Positions 1-6,158 of a stretch of DNA of 7,240 nt are shown here, in pieces. The position numbers and the translations under genes were made by a program. The notes under the pieces were generated by a model. That model did not search any database, was not told the DNA's origin, and saw nothing but the letters and a program-made list of their open reading frames with translations. The stretch covers positions 1 through 7,240 of the forward strand of contig JAAFHQ010000303.1 of NCBI GenBank assembly GCA_013298445.1, written 5' to 3'. Each line of letters starts with the position of its first letter. Position 1 is the stretch's first letter. The DNA is from Chitinophagales bacterium. GTDB taxonomy: Bacteria > Bacteroidota > Bacteroidia > Chitinophagales > Saprospiraceae.

Positions 1-1062
1 TGGGACTGGCTGATTGCCCTGCGAATGTACCAACTCCTGAGCCTTGGCGATGGCCAGGTAGGCTGAGTTACTTTTAGGGGAAGTAGCCAGGTAAATTACT
101 GCTTGTGACAAAATGATCCGGGCCTCTGGCAAACCTACCGCTTGCACCGCCTGAAAAGCCGTAGTGGCCATCAAAAGTGCATTGGGGTTGGCCAGTCCAA
201 TGTCTTCCGCTGCCGCAATGACCATGCGACGGGCAATGAATTTGACCTCTTCCCCGCCCTCAATCATTCGGGCAAGCCAATAAACAGCTGCGTTGGGGTC
301 ACTCCCCCGAATGGATTTGATGAATGCCGAAGCTACGTCGTAATGCTGTTCGCCCCCCTTATCGTAGCTCGTGATGTGTTGTTGTAAAATATTGGTAACA
401 ATGGCATCATCCACCACAATTTCCCCATCCACATTCGGGGCCTGGCTGGTGACCAGCTCCAGAATGTTGTACAACTTGCGGGCATCCCCGCCTGAATAAT
501 GCAAAAGGGCATCGTAGCTGTCAAAGCGTACTTTTTTGTTTTTCAGGTATTCGTCCTTTTGCAAGGCATCCTGGATGAGTTGCATCAGCTGATTGGTTTC
601 CAGCAACTTAAGCACATATACCTGACAACGCGACAAAAGGGCCGGAATCACTTCAAAGGAGGGATTTTCTGTGGTTGCTCCTATTAATGTCACCACTCCT
701 TTTTCTACCGCACCGAGTAAAGCATCTTGTTGTGATTTGCTAAAGCGGTGAATTTCATCAATGAACAACAATGGATTGGGTTTGCCAAAAAAGCGTTGCT
801 GTTCTGCCTTTTGAATGGTATCCCGCACATCTTTGACCCCGGCAGCGATGGCACTCAGGCTGTGGAAAGGTCGGCCCGTTTCCTTTGCCAAAATATTTGC
901 CAGGGTAGTTTTGCCTACTCCGGGAGGCCCCCAAAGGATAATTGAAGGCAAAAACCCCGCAGCCAATGCCTGACGCAGCACCGAGCCCTCCCCTACCAAA
1001 TGTTCCTGCCCGAGATAATCCGCAAGGCGCAACGGGCGCATTCTTTCCGCTAATGGCTGCAT
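1..1062 (-). CDS. rarA: RarA/MgsA-family replication-associated recombination AAA+ ATPase, C-terminus beyond the left edge
   Basis: This is the Bacteroidota homologue of RarA (MgsA, WRNIP1/Mgs1 family), a cytoplasmic AAA+ clamp-loader-like ATPase that acts at stalled or broken replication forks. The frame is open for 354 codons and leaves the window without a stop. The family is usually about 420-450 residues, so roughly 70-90 residues are missing. Visible motifs are Walker A GPPGVGKT (residues 45-52), Walker B with LLFIDEIHRF (98-107), sensor 1 GATTENPSF (128-136), an arginine finger in LLSRC (R145) and sensor 2 GGDARKLYN (191-199). The C-terminal tetramerisation region begins with RGSDPNAAVYWLARM and AAEDIGLANP. 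The ATG at 1062 gives the usual short N-terminus (MQPLAERMRP) with no leader, and I see no in-frame ATG just upstream. It is divergent from the hypothetical gene to its right. The identification is very secure because every signature block is intact and uninterrupted. Confidence 0.97.
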   Translation of the reverse strand, partial: MQPLAERMRPLRLADYLGQEHLVGEGSVLRQALAAGFLPSIILWGPPGVGKTTLANILAKETGRPFHSLSAIAAGVKDVRDTIQKAEQQRFFGKPNPLLFIDEIHRFSKSQQDALLGAVEKGVVTLIGATTENPSFEVIPALLSRCQVYVLKLLETNQLMQLIQDALQKDEYLKNKKVRFDSYDALLHYSGGDARKLYNILELVTSQAPNVDGEIVVDDAIVTNILQQHITSYDKGGEQHYDVASAFIKSIRGSDPNAAVYWLARMIEGGEEVKFIARRMVIAAAEDIGLANPNALLMATTAFQAVQAVGLPEARIILSQAVIYLATSPKSNSAYLAIAKAQELVHSQGNQPVP

Positions 1063-1354
1063 GGTTTGATTGTATTTTTAGTGTCAAAATCTCAAAGCAA
1101 TGGGAAAAATATTACAAAAAACAGGAATCATAACAATTTTTGTTGTACTTTAGCATTCGCAATTCAGTTTAATGGTTTTACCACAGGTAATTCCTTCTTC
1201 GCGAGAGCATCTACCTATCTAAATCTACCCTTTTTTGGTTTCATTTTGACGAACAGCAAGCGCCGCTGAGTATATTATTTTTTGTTATACACAAAAAATA
1301 AAACTGTACTCAATCTGCCCCCATCGGTGTGTTGCACAAACTATTGAGAAAACT
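1063..1354. promoter_or_regulatory. divergent intergenic region between rarA and the hypothetical gene
   Basis: This AT-rich 292-bp gap must hold the start signals of both flanking genes. On the plus strand TACTTTAG (about 1147-1154) matches the Bacteroidota -7 element TAnnTTTG at all but one fixed base, but no -33 TTG lies at the usual spacing. On the minus strand TTGCTTTG, about 30 bp upstream of rarA, is likewise one base off. Neither is convincing alone. Neither start codon has a clear Shine-Dalgarno sequence. A 16-codon ATG frame at 1172-1222 is too short to support as a gene. The only clear structure is the inverted repeat at 1275-1301, listed separately. Confidence 0.35.
1275..1301. 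repeat. 11-bp perfect AT-rich inverted repeat
   Basis: The arms TTATTTTTTGT (1275-1285) and ACAAAAAATAA (1291-1301) are perfect reverse complements separated by the 5-bp spacer TATAC. The element lies about 54 bp upstream of the hypothetical gene's start. With only one G:C pair per arm the hairpin would be weak in RNA, so a dimeric protein-binding site near the promoter is one possibility. Symmetry this long can also arise by chance in A/T tracts. The repeat itself is certain; its function is not. Confidence 0.5.
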
Positions 1355-2236
1355 ATGGCTGCTAACATCAGTCACCTGAAAGTGATGGGGCAAGGCGCGG
1401 CTTTGGCCGATGATGCTGTATTGCGTTGGTTACCCAAACAACAATTGTGGATCGACCCAACCCGTTTCAACCAAATAAGCGGTGAAAATGGGCTAAGAAT
1501 CAGTCTTTTACCTGGTTCTTTTTGCGATGCCCAAGGTCGAATCATTACCGAAAGAATTGAACTGGAACTGGTAGAAATTGTGCACAAAGCCGGAATGTTG
1601 CTGGCTGCGATGCCCAGTACATCCAGGGATGGGGTTTTTGAATCCGCTGGAATGTTTAGTCTGCAAGCCAAAAAAGACGAACAAACCTTACACCTGATCA
1701 AACCTGTCCAGATTGCCTGGCCAATCTACAATTTGCATACCAAGCCCACTTCTTTACAAATTGTCACCTTATCTATGGCCAGTACGCGCTCCTTTAGTGC
1801 GACAGCCGAGCAAGACTGGGTTCCTTTTTTTAACAAACCCACTCCTGTGCTCAAATTGCACGGGCAACGCTGGCTAAAGTTTGAACTCAATCAATTGGGT
1901 TGGTTCAGCGCCCATATGCCACTAGCCAAAGAAGGACTCAAATCCATGTTGAGCATTCGCTACCATGACCTGGGCTTTGAGCACAAGCAAGCTTTTTTGG
2001 TGTTCCGCAACCACCAGTCAGTCGTCAAACTTTTCCCTTACGATCAAAAGTTCTGCGCCTTCAACATTCCACGTCGGGCTCCTGCTTGTGTGGTCATGTT
2101 GGCCTACAAAAAAGAACAGTATTTCCTGGGACATACTTGTTTTGATGGGCATTACGCCAACAATTTGACACTACAGCTTGAGGAAGTCGAAAAGGGTTTG
2201 TTGCCCCAACATTTGTTCGCCATCATCAACCGTTGA
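1355..2236 (+). CDS. uncharacterised Bacteroidota beta-sandwich-type protein with an LGW motif
   Basis: The product is 293 residues and I cannot assign it a function. Residues about 46-123 follow a pattern I recognise from Bacteroidota hypothetical proteins: a hydrophobic strand, then LLPGSFCDAQGRI (51-63), an alternating strand IELELVEI (68-75), GMLLAAMPSTS (80-90) and FESAGMF (95-101), ending in IAWP. The second half has EQDWVPF (152-158), QLGWFSAHMP (180-189, related to the 'LGWxNxD' motif of these proteins but without its Asn and Asp) and strand-rich sequence to the C-terminus. No signal peptide, lipobox or membrane helix is visible, although many relatives are exported. The ATG at 1355 starts the longest sensible frame and has only an A-rich context upstream. 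The gene is alone on its strand and ends 3 bp from the convergent oxygenase gene. Its codon use looks like its neighbours'. That it is a real gene is very likely; its role is unknown. Confidence 0.85.
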   Translation: MAANISHLKVMGQGAALADDAVLRWLPKQQLWIDPTRFNQISGENGLRISLLPGSFCDAQGRIITERIELELVEIVHKAGMLLAAMPSTSRDGVFESAGMFSLQAKKDEQTLHLIKPVQIAWPIYNLHTKPTSLQIVTLSMASTRSFSATAEQDWVPFFNKPTPVLKLHGQRWLKFELNQLGWFSAHMPLAKEGLKSMLSIRYHDLGFEHKQAFLVFRNHQSVVKLFPYDQKFCAFNIPRRAPACVVMLAYKKEQYFLGHTCFDGHYANNLTLQLEEVEKGLLPQHLFAIINR

Positions 2237-2239
2237 GTG

Positions 2240-3325
2240 CTATAAGTGTGTAGCCAATAAACGGTGGAAATGGTGAACACATGCTTCACGTTTGGGGGAA
2301 AAACGTCCCGTTTGATAAAAGCGGGACTGTAGCCCTTTTTGTACATTTTCTACTACAAATTCATCTTCCCGTTCCACTTTGTCCAAATCCGCTCCAGCCC
2401 CTTGGTCCAGTTTGCTTTCATCGTATACGTATAGGATGAAGCGGACTTTGCATTGTTTGATGGACAAGGGTTTGACAATGTTGACGCTCAAACCCCAGGG
2501 GTAAAAGTTAAACATCATGTTGGGGAAAACCCAAAAATAATAAGCGGCAATCCGTTTGCCATAATCGATATGCCCGACCGGGAGATCAAAACATTCGGTG
2601 CCAGAATCCGCAATCCCCACTTGCAGGTTACAATAATCGAACAGCTCACTGTAATAAGCCCCATAGTCTAAAACCTGATTGAGGCCTGCGTGGACAAAGG
2701 GAATGTGGAAGCCCTCCAGGTAATTGTCGCAGTACAAAGCCCAATGCGCATTGACCAAATAATCCCGACTCAATTCCGGGGCATAGCGAAACTGTGACAG
2801 TGGCAAAAATCCAATCCGCTCCTGCATCACTTCCAACACTGGCTTAAAATCAAAACCCGGGTCGAGCGAAACAAAAGGAAACTGAGCCCAGGTTTGACAA
2901 GGCACTTCGGTCAAATGGTCACATGCGCGGGGAAATCCCTGGGCTTCCTTGAACTCGGGCATAAACTCCATTTGCCCCTGGAGGTCAAAGCGCCGCCCGT
3001 GGTAATTACAGGTCAGTTTTTTGTATTGCCCAGGATTGTGTACCAGGATATTGCCCCGATGGGTGCAAACGTTGCTAAAACATTGCAGCTCGCCTGTTTC
3101 GGTTTTACTCAAAAACAGGGGTTCATTGACAAAACCCGGTAAGAATTGAAATGGATAGACCGATCCCGCTTGGGTCAGGTTTTCCCCCGTTTCAATCCAT
3201 TGCCAACTGCGGGGGAATACCTTTTCCTGCATGGTTTCGAATACCCGGGGGTTGCGGTAAAACTCGGCGGGCAGGGTTTCAGCGAGAGTGATGTCGGGAT
3301 GTACGGAGTAGGTGAAATTTGGCAT
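2240..3325 (-). CDS. Rieske non-heme iron oxygenase, alpha-subunit type
   Basis: This is a 361-residue Rieske oxygenase of the ring-hydroxylating dioxygenase alpha-subunit superfamily. Such enzymes take electrons from a reductase to a [2Fe-2S] cluster and then to a mononuclear iron that activates O2. The Rieske ligands are C87 and H89 in CTHRG and C106 and H109 in CNYHGRRF. The catalytic domain has DNYLEGFHIPFVH: E204 should be the bridging acid, with H207 and H212 as iron ligands, and D321 in EREDEF is the probable third. Spacing and the bridging Glu resemble the carnitine/choline monooxygenase branch (CntA, plant CMO) more than Asp-bridged naphthalene dioxygenase. The length is slightly under typical, with nothing visibly missing. 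I chose the ATG at 3325; a TTG two codons earlier is also in frame. No reductase or ferredoxin gene is adjacent and there is no export signal, so it is cytoplasmic with an unknown substrate. It is divergent from the small Rieske gene. Confidence 0.92.
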   Translation of the reverse strand: MPNFTYSVHPDITLAETLPAEFYRNPRVFETMQEKVFPRSWQWIETGENLTQAGSVYPFQFLPGFVNEPLFLSKTETGELQCFSNVCTHRGNILVHNPGQYKKLTCNYHGRRFDLQGQMEFMPEFKEAQGFPRACDHLTEVPCQTWAQFPFVSLDPGFDFKPVLEVMQERIGFLPLSQFRYAPELSRDYLVNAHWALYCDNYLEGFHIPFVHAGLNQVLDYGAYYSELFDYCNLQVGIADSGTECFDLPVGHIDYGKRIAAYYFWVFPNMMFNFYPWGLSVNIVKPLSIKQCKVRFILYVYDESKLDQGAGADLDKVEREDEFVVENVQKGLQSRFYQTGRFSPKREACVHHFHRLLATHL

Positions 3326-3490
3326 GGGCAATCTTTTATTTGCACAATGATAAATAAATTTTTTACTAGAATTTCATCTACTCAAGCAACCATCTTAACC
3401 CAATCATGGTAAAGGGTGAGTAAACAAAACAACCATTACCCCCACTTACATCGTAGCATTAAGTGGACCATAACCAATCAAATTAAAAAC
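3326..3490. promoter_or_regulatory. shared divergent promoter region of the two Rieske genes
   Basis: These 165 bp separate the start codons of two head-to-head genes, so both promoters should lie here. On the minus strand TATCATTG (3352-3345), 19 bp before the oxygenase ATG, matches the Bacteroidota -7 element TAnnTTTG at all but one fixed base. No -33 TTG stands at the right distance. On the plus strand the small Rieske ATG follows the A-rich stretch AATTAAAAAC, typical for the phylum, without a Shine-Dalgarno sequence. A GTG at 3416 is in frame with the small Rieske gene but would add 25 residues ahead of its signal peptide. I see no clear operator symmetry. Confidence 0.35.
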
Positions 3491-3931
3491 ATGGATCGGA
3501 AAGAATTTTTGAGCCTACTGGGGCTAACAGTAGGCGGTGGCGTAGCTATTTCTTGTTTGGGTGGCTGCACGAAAGAAAGTGGTGTAACACCCGGAGGAGG
3601 GTCTAGCGGTGGCGGCGGTGGCAGCAGTGTCGATTTTACGCTCGACCTTAATGCTAATGAGAATGCCGTTTTGAAAAACAACGGTGGGTTCCTGGTGAAA
3701 AGTGGGGTAATTGTGGCCAGAACTACAGGTGGCGTTTACATCGCAGTAGCGGCAGCCTGCACCCACCAAGGTACCACTATTCAGTACGAGGGTAACAATT
3801 CCCGGTTTTTATGCCCCAATCACGGCTCGACTTTTTCAGAGTCTGGAGGTGTATTGAATGGACCCGCTTCTACGGCCTTGAAGCAGTATAAAACCGAATT
3901 GTCTGGGACAAACCTTAGGGTGTTTGCATAA
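3491..3931 (+). CDS. small exported Rieske [2Fe-2S] lipoprotein
   Basis: The 146-residue product has a leader, a Gly/Ser linker and a Rieske domain. The leader MDRKEFLSLLGLTVGGGVAI resembles a Tat signal in which RK replaces the usual Arg pair, as would suit a protein that binds its cluster before export. The likely lipobox is LGGC, with C26 as the lipidated residue; C22 in AISC is a less likely alternative. Residues 31-46 are almost all Gly and Ser, forming a flexible tether. The cluster ligands are C90 and H92 in CTHQG and C108 and H111 in CPNHGSTF. The fold resembles Rieske subunits of bc-type complexes and arsenite oxidase more than oxygenases, but there is no partner subunit nearby. I prefer the ATG at 3491 to the GTG at 3416 because it places the basic n-region at the N-terminus. 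A role as a periplasmic or membrane-tethered electron carrier is inferred. The gene converges on the metallophosphatase gene. Confidence 0.9.
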   Translation: MDRKEFLSLLGLTVGGGVAISCLGGCTKESGVTPGGGSSGGGGGSSVDFTLDLNANENAVLKNNGGFLVKSGVIVARTTGGVYIAVAAACTHQGTTIQYEGNNSRFLCPNHGSTFSESGGVLNGPASTALKQYKTELSGTNLRVFA

Positions 3932-3986
3932 TAATCGACAAGAGACGCTACATTTGTACTGCCGAGTATTTTAGATTCATAATCTG

Positions 3987-4094
3987 AGGTGAATCTAAGG
4001 TTTCTAAAGTTTCTTAGGTGGTGAAAGAATAACTGCTACGCAGGTTTTTTTCTTTTCACCACCTAAGAAACCTAAGGCACTAAAGGAATCACCT
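3987..4094. repeat. intergenic palindrome with an 18-bp perfect core stem and reiterated CCTAAG motifs
   Basis: The core arms 4009-4026 (GTTTCTTAGGTGGTGAAA) and 4054-4071 are exact reverse complements around a 27-bp spacer. The spacer holds a small stem CTGC/GCAG (4033-4036, 4040-4043) and a run of seven T. Outer arms 3987-3995 and 4086-4094 pair at 8 of 9 bases. Variants of CTAAGG or CTTAGG recur at 3995, 4004, 4013, 4063, 4072, 4080 and 4093. The element fills most of the 180-bp gap between two convergent genes, so it could terminate transcription from both sides. The T-run lies in the loop rather than after the stem, so it is not a textbook intrinsic terminator. A dispersed repeat is the alternative. 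Confidence 0.8.
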
Positions 4095-4111
4095 AAGGAA
4101 ATCCATCAACC

Positions 4112-5002
4112 TTAAGCTGCCCAAGACTGGGCACCCATCGCCACATTTTCCCCTTTAGCCACCCGAATCGCCCCATTGCTGTACTGCAAATCAATACGGC
4201 CCATCAACAAACCACCCCATCCAGCGTGGTTGATCAGCACAGGCTTACCGTCCAGGTTATTGACGACGATAGGTTCGGGCAAAAAAGTATGGGTATGACC
4301 ACCAATAATGATGTCGATGTTTCGTGATTGGGGTGCCAATTTTAGGTCAGAAACTTGTTCGTCCTTATAGTGGTAGCCCAAGTGGGACAAACATATCACC
4401 AGGTTACAGGCGTGTTTTTCCTTAAGTTCAGCAGCTATCAGGTTTGAGGTAACCAAAGGATCGGTATAAACCAGCCCTTCTCTCAACAGTTGAGGGATCG
4501 AAGCTTCTGGGTTCACCCCTAGTCCTATGATGCCGATGCGCTGCCCTGCCTTTTCAACGATATGATAAGGTTTAACCAGTTTAGCCAATGGTGTACCCGC
4601 CAACTGATAATTTGCAGCGAGTGCAGGAATTGGGTTTCTACTGAGTTGACTGGACAGGTCTTGCATGCCACGATCAAAGTCGTGATTACCCAGCGCAAAA
4701 GCATCGTAGCCCATCCCCTTCATCCAGGCCAACTCCTCCCCTTTCGAGTTGGAAGGGTTCAATATGTCTCCAGCGTCGAGCAGCAGGACATGGGCCTGTT
4801 CTTGCCGGATCTTTTCCACAAACTGCCTGGCCTGTTTGGCAAAAGCATGATAAGCTGCCTTATTTCCTTCAAAACGACCGTGTAAGTCGTTGGTATGCAG
4901 AATACTCAATGAAAAATCTCCAGAAAAATCCAACTGGGGAATTCCTGTACCCAAAGCAATGGCGCCAAGGCCGAATTGATGGATGAAGGTACGTCTTTGC
5001 AT
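4112..5002 (-). CDS. Tat-exported metallophosphatase, catalytic domain of the 5'-nucleotidase (UshA/CpdB) type
   Basis: The product is 296 residues. The leader MQRRTFIHQFGLGAIALGTG has the twin-arginine pattern RRTFI, so periplasmic localisation is likely. The calcineurin-like dimetal site is complete: D39 and H41 in HTNDLHGRF, D79 in DAGDIL, N106 and H107 in GNHDFD, H207 in LSHLGYH, and H236 and H238 in GGHTHTF. Known relatives hydrolyse nucleoside 5'-monophosphates, nucleotide sugars or 2',3'-cyclic nucleotides. Full-length UshA-type enzymes are about 550 residues with a C-terminal substrate-recognition domain; this protein stops shortly after the catalytic domain. Bacteroidota often encode that domain as a separate neighbouring gene, but here the upstream gene is ruvB. 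The exact substrate is therefore open. The start ATG follows a stretch with no Shine-Dalgarno sequence, and the large inverted repeat begins 17 bp upstream. Termination at TAA (4114-4112) lies beside the convergent palindrome. Confidence 0.93.
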   Translation of the reverse strand: MQRRTFIHQFGLGAIALGTGIPQLDFSGDFSLSILHTNDLHGRFEGNKAAYHAFAKQARQFVEKIRQEQAHVLLLDAGDILNPSNSKGEELAWMKGMGYDAFALGNHDFDRGMQDLSSQLSRNPIPALAANYQLAGTPLAKLVKPYHIVEKAGQRIGIIGLGVNPEASIPQLLREGLVYTDPLVTSNLIAAELKEKHACNLVICLSHLGYHYKDEQVSDLKLAPQSRNIDIIIGGHTHTFLPEPIVVNNLDGKPVLINHAGWGGLLMGRIDLQYSNGAIRVAKGENVAMGAQSWAA

Positions 5003-5019
5003 GGTTAAGGGTTGTTAGG

Positions 5020-5130
5020 GTTGAGAAGTTGAGAAGTTGAGGAGTTGAGAGCTACCGCAGCGATTCTGACAATGTCCTTGTCCAAGTCGCTGCGGTAGCT
5101 CTCAACTCCTCAACCCCTTAACTTCTCAAC
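5020..5130. repeat. large near-perfect inverted repeat made of 8-bp units, between ruvB and the phosphatase gene
   Basis: The arms 5020-5063 and 5087-5130 are reverse complements at 41 of 44 positions, and the inner 28 bp (5036-5063 with 5087-5114) are perfect. The 23-bp spacer contains a further GACAA/TTGTC stem. The outer arms are built from an 8-bp unit: TTGAGAAG, TTGAGAAG, TTGAGGAG and TTGAGAGC follow without gaps from 5021 to 5052, and the right arm holds the complementary series. The inner arms carry GCTACCGCAG. The element ends on the last base of the ruvB stop codon and comes within 17 bp of the phosphatase start. No T-run follows the stem in the direction of transcription, so a standard intrinsic terminator is not supported. 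A transcribed copy would form a very stable hairpin. Confidence 0.93.
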
Positions 5131-6158
5131 TATTCAAACAATGTTCTTTGCTGAGCGGGAGGTACTACCCCCAGATGTTGGTAAGCCTTTTCGGTAGCTT
5201 CCCGACCACGTGGCGTTCTGTGTAAAAAACCTTCCATGATCAAAAACGGTTCGTGTACCTCTTCAATTGTGCCTGCTTCTTCACCAATTGCAGTAGCAAT
5301 GGTAGAAATGCCCACCGGGCCACCTTTGAATTTTTGAATGATGGTTGACAAAATTTTGTTGTCCATTTCATCCAGGCCATATTCATCCACATTCAGGGCT
5401 TCCAGGGCAATTTTGGCGATTTCCAGTGTAATTCGCCCATCTCCCTTGACCTGGGCAAAATCGCGTACCCTGCGCAGCAAGGCGTTCGCAATCCGTGGTG
5501 TACCCCGGCTCCGACGAGCAATTTCAGTCGCGCCATCATCCAGAATCTCCAGGCTCAGGATACTGGCCGAACGATGGATGATGCGTTTCAATGTTTCCAC
5601 ATCGTAATAATCCAAGTGGCAATTGATGCCAAATCGCGCCCGCATCGGTGCCGTCAACAAGCCCATTCGGGTGGTTGCTCCTACCAGGGTAAAAGGATTG
5701 AGCGTAATTTGGATACTCCGGGCATTGGGACCGCTGTCGATCATGATGTCAATGCGGTAATCCTCCATGGCGGAGTACAAATATTCTTCTACAACGGTAT
5801 TGAGGCGGTGAATTTCGTCAATGAATAAAACATCGCCTTCATTGAGGTTGGTCAATAGCCCAGCCAGGTCTCCCGGTTTTTCCAATACGGGTCCTGAGCT
5901 CATTTTGAGGCCCGTTTCCAGCTCATTGGAGATGATGTGTGAAAGGGTAGTTTTGCCCAAGCCTGGTGGGCCGTGCAGCAAAACGTGATCCAAGGCTTCT
6001 CCTCTTTGCTTGGCTGCCGTGATAAAAACCTTCAGATTATCTACAATTCGAGGCTGTCCACTGAAGTCTTCCAACGCCTTCGGGCGCAAAGCGCGCTCGA
6101 TTTGCTGTTCATCCGTGTTAAACTGCTTGCCAGAAGCATCCAATATAGGATTTGCCAT
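5130..6158 (-). CDS. ruvB: Holliday junction branch-migration helicase RuvB
   Basis: RuvB is the AAA+ motor that forms hexameric rings beside RuvA on Holliday junctions and drives branch migration in recombination repair. The 342-residue product is close to the usual 330-350. Motifs in order are an RPKALEDFSGQ N-terminal segment (25-35), Walker A GPPGLGKT (63-70), Walker B with DVLFIDEIHRL (109-119), sensor 1 GATTR (160-164), the arginine-finger region RARFG (R175), sensor 2 RGTPRIAN (218-225), and the C-terminal winged-helix domain with GGPVGISTIATAIGEE (279-294) and FLHRTPRGR (311-319). All are intact. The ATG at 6158 gives a normal short N-terminus. No ruvA or ruvC is present nearby. It is divergent from icd, and the phosphatase gene lies 127 bp downstream on the same strand with the big palindrome in between. 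The identification is certain. Confidence 0.98.
   Translation of the reverse strand: MANPILDASGKQFNTDEQQIERALRPKALEDFSGQPRIVDNLKVFITAAKQRGEALDHVLLHGPPGLGKTTLSHIISNELETGLKMSSGPVLEKPGDLAGLLTNLNEGDVLFIDEIHRLNTVVEEYLYSAMEDYRIDIMIDSGPNARSIQITLNPFTLVGATTRMGLLTAPMRARFGINCHLDYYDVETLKRIIHRSASILSLEILDDGATEIARRSRGTPRIANALLRRVRDFAQVKGDGRITLEIAKIALEALNVDEYGLDEMDNKILSTIIQKFKGGPVGISTIATAIGEEAGTIEEVHEPFLIMEGFLHRTPRGREATEKAYQHLGVVPPAQQRTLFE

Noticed and set aside
758..1087. A 109-codon minus-strand open frame overlapping the start of rarA
   Set aside because: It lies in another frame over the conserved rarA N-terminal coding region; the rarA frame carries Walker A and B, and this one carries no recognisable motif.
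1066..1269. A 67-codon plus-strand open frame in the rarA-hypothetical gap
   Set aside because: Its composition is that of translated AT-rich spacer, it overlaps the likely rarA promoter, and it has no recognisable domain or coding signature.
3406..3423. A five-codon ATG frame upstream of the small Rieske gene, possibly a leader peptide
   Set aside because: It is too short to distinguish from chance, and no attenuator structure is visible between it and the gene.
3416..3490. A GTG start that would extend the small Rieske protein by 25 residues
   Set aside because: The extension would place a polar segment ahead of an otherwise well-formed RK-type signal peptide and lipobox; the ATG at 3491 fits the export signal.
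5020..5130. Reading the repeats as a CRISPR array
   Set aside because: The 8-bp units are contiguous with no spacers, and the whole is a single palindrome; no cas gene is present.
5020..5130. Reading the palindrome as an insertion sequence with terminal inverted repeats
   Set aside because: Only 23 bp lie between the arms, which cannot encode a transposase; a non-coding palindromic element is the most that can be said.
5574..5828. Plus-strand open frames inside ruvB
   Set aside because: They are antisense shadows of the highly conserved ruvB AAA+ core.
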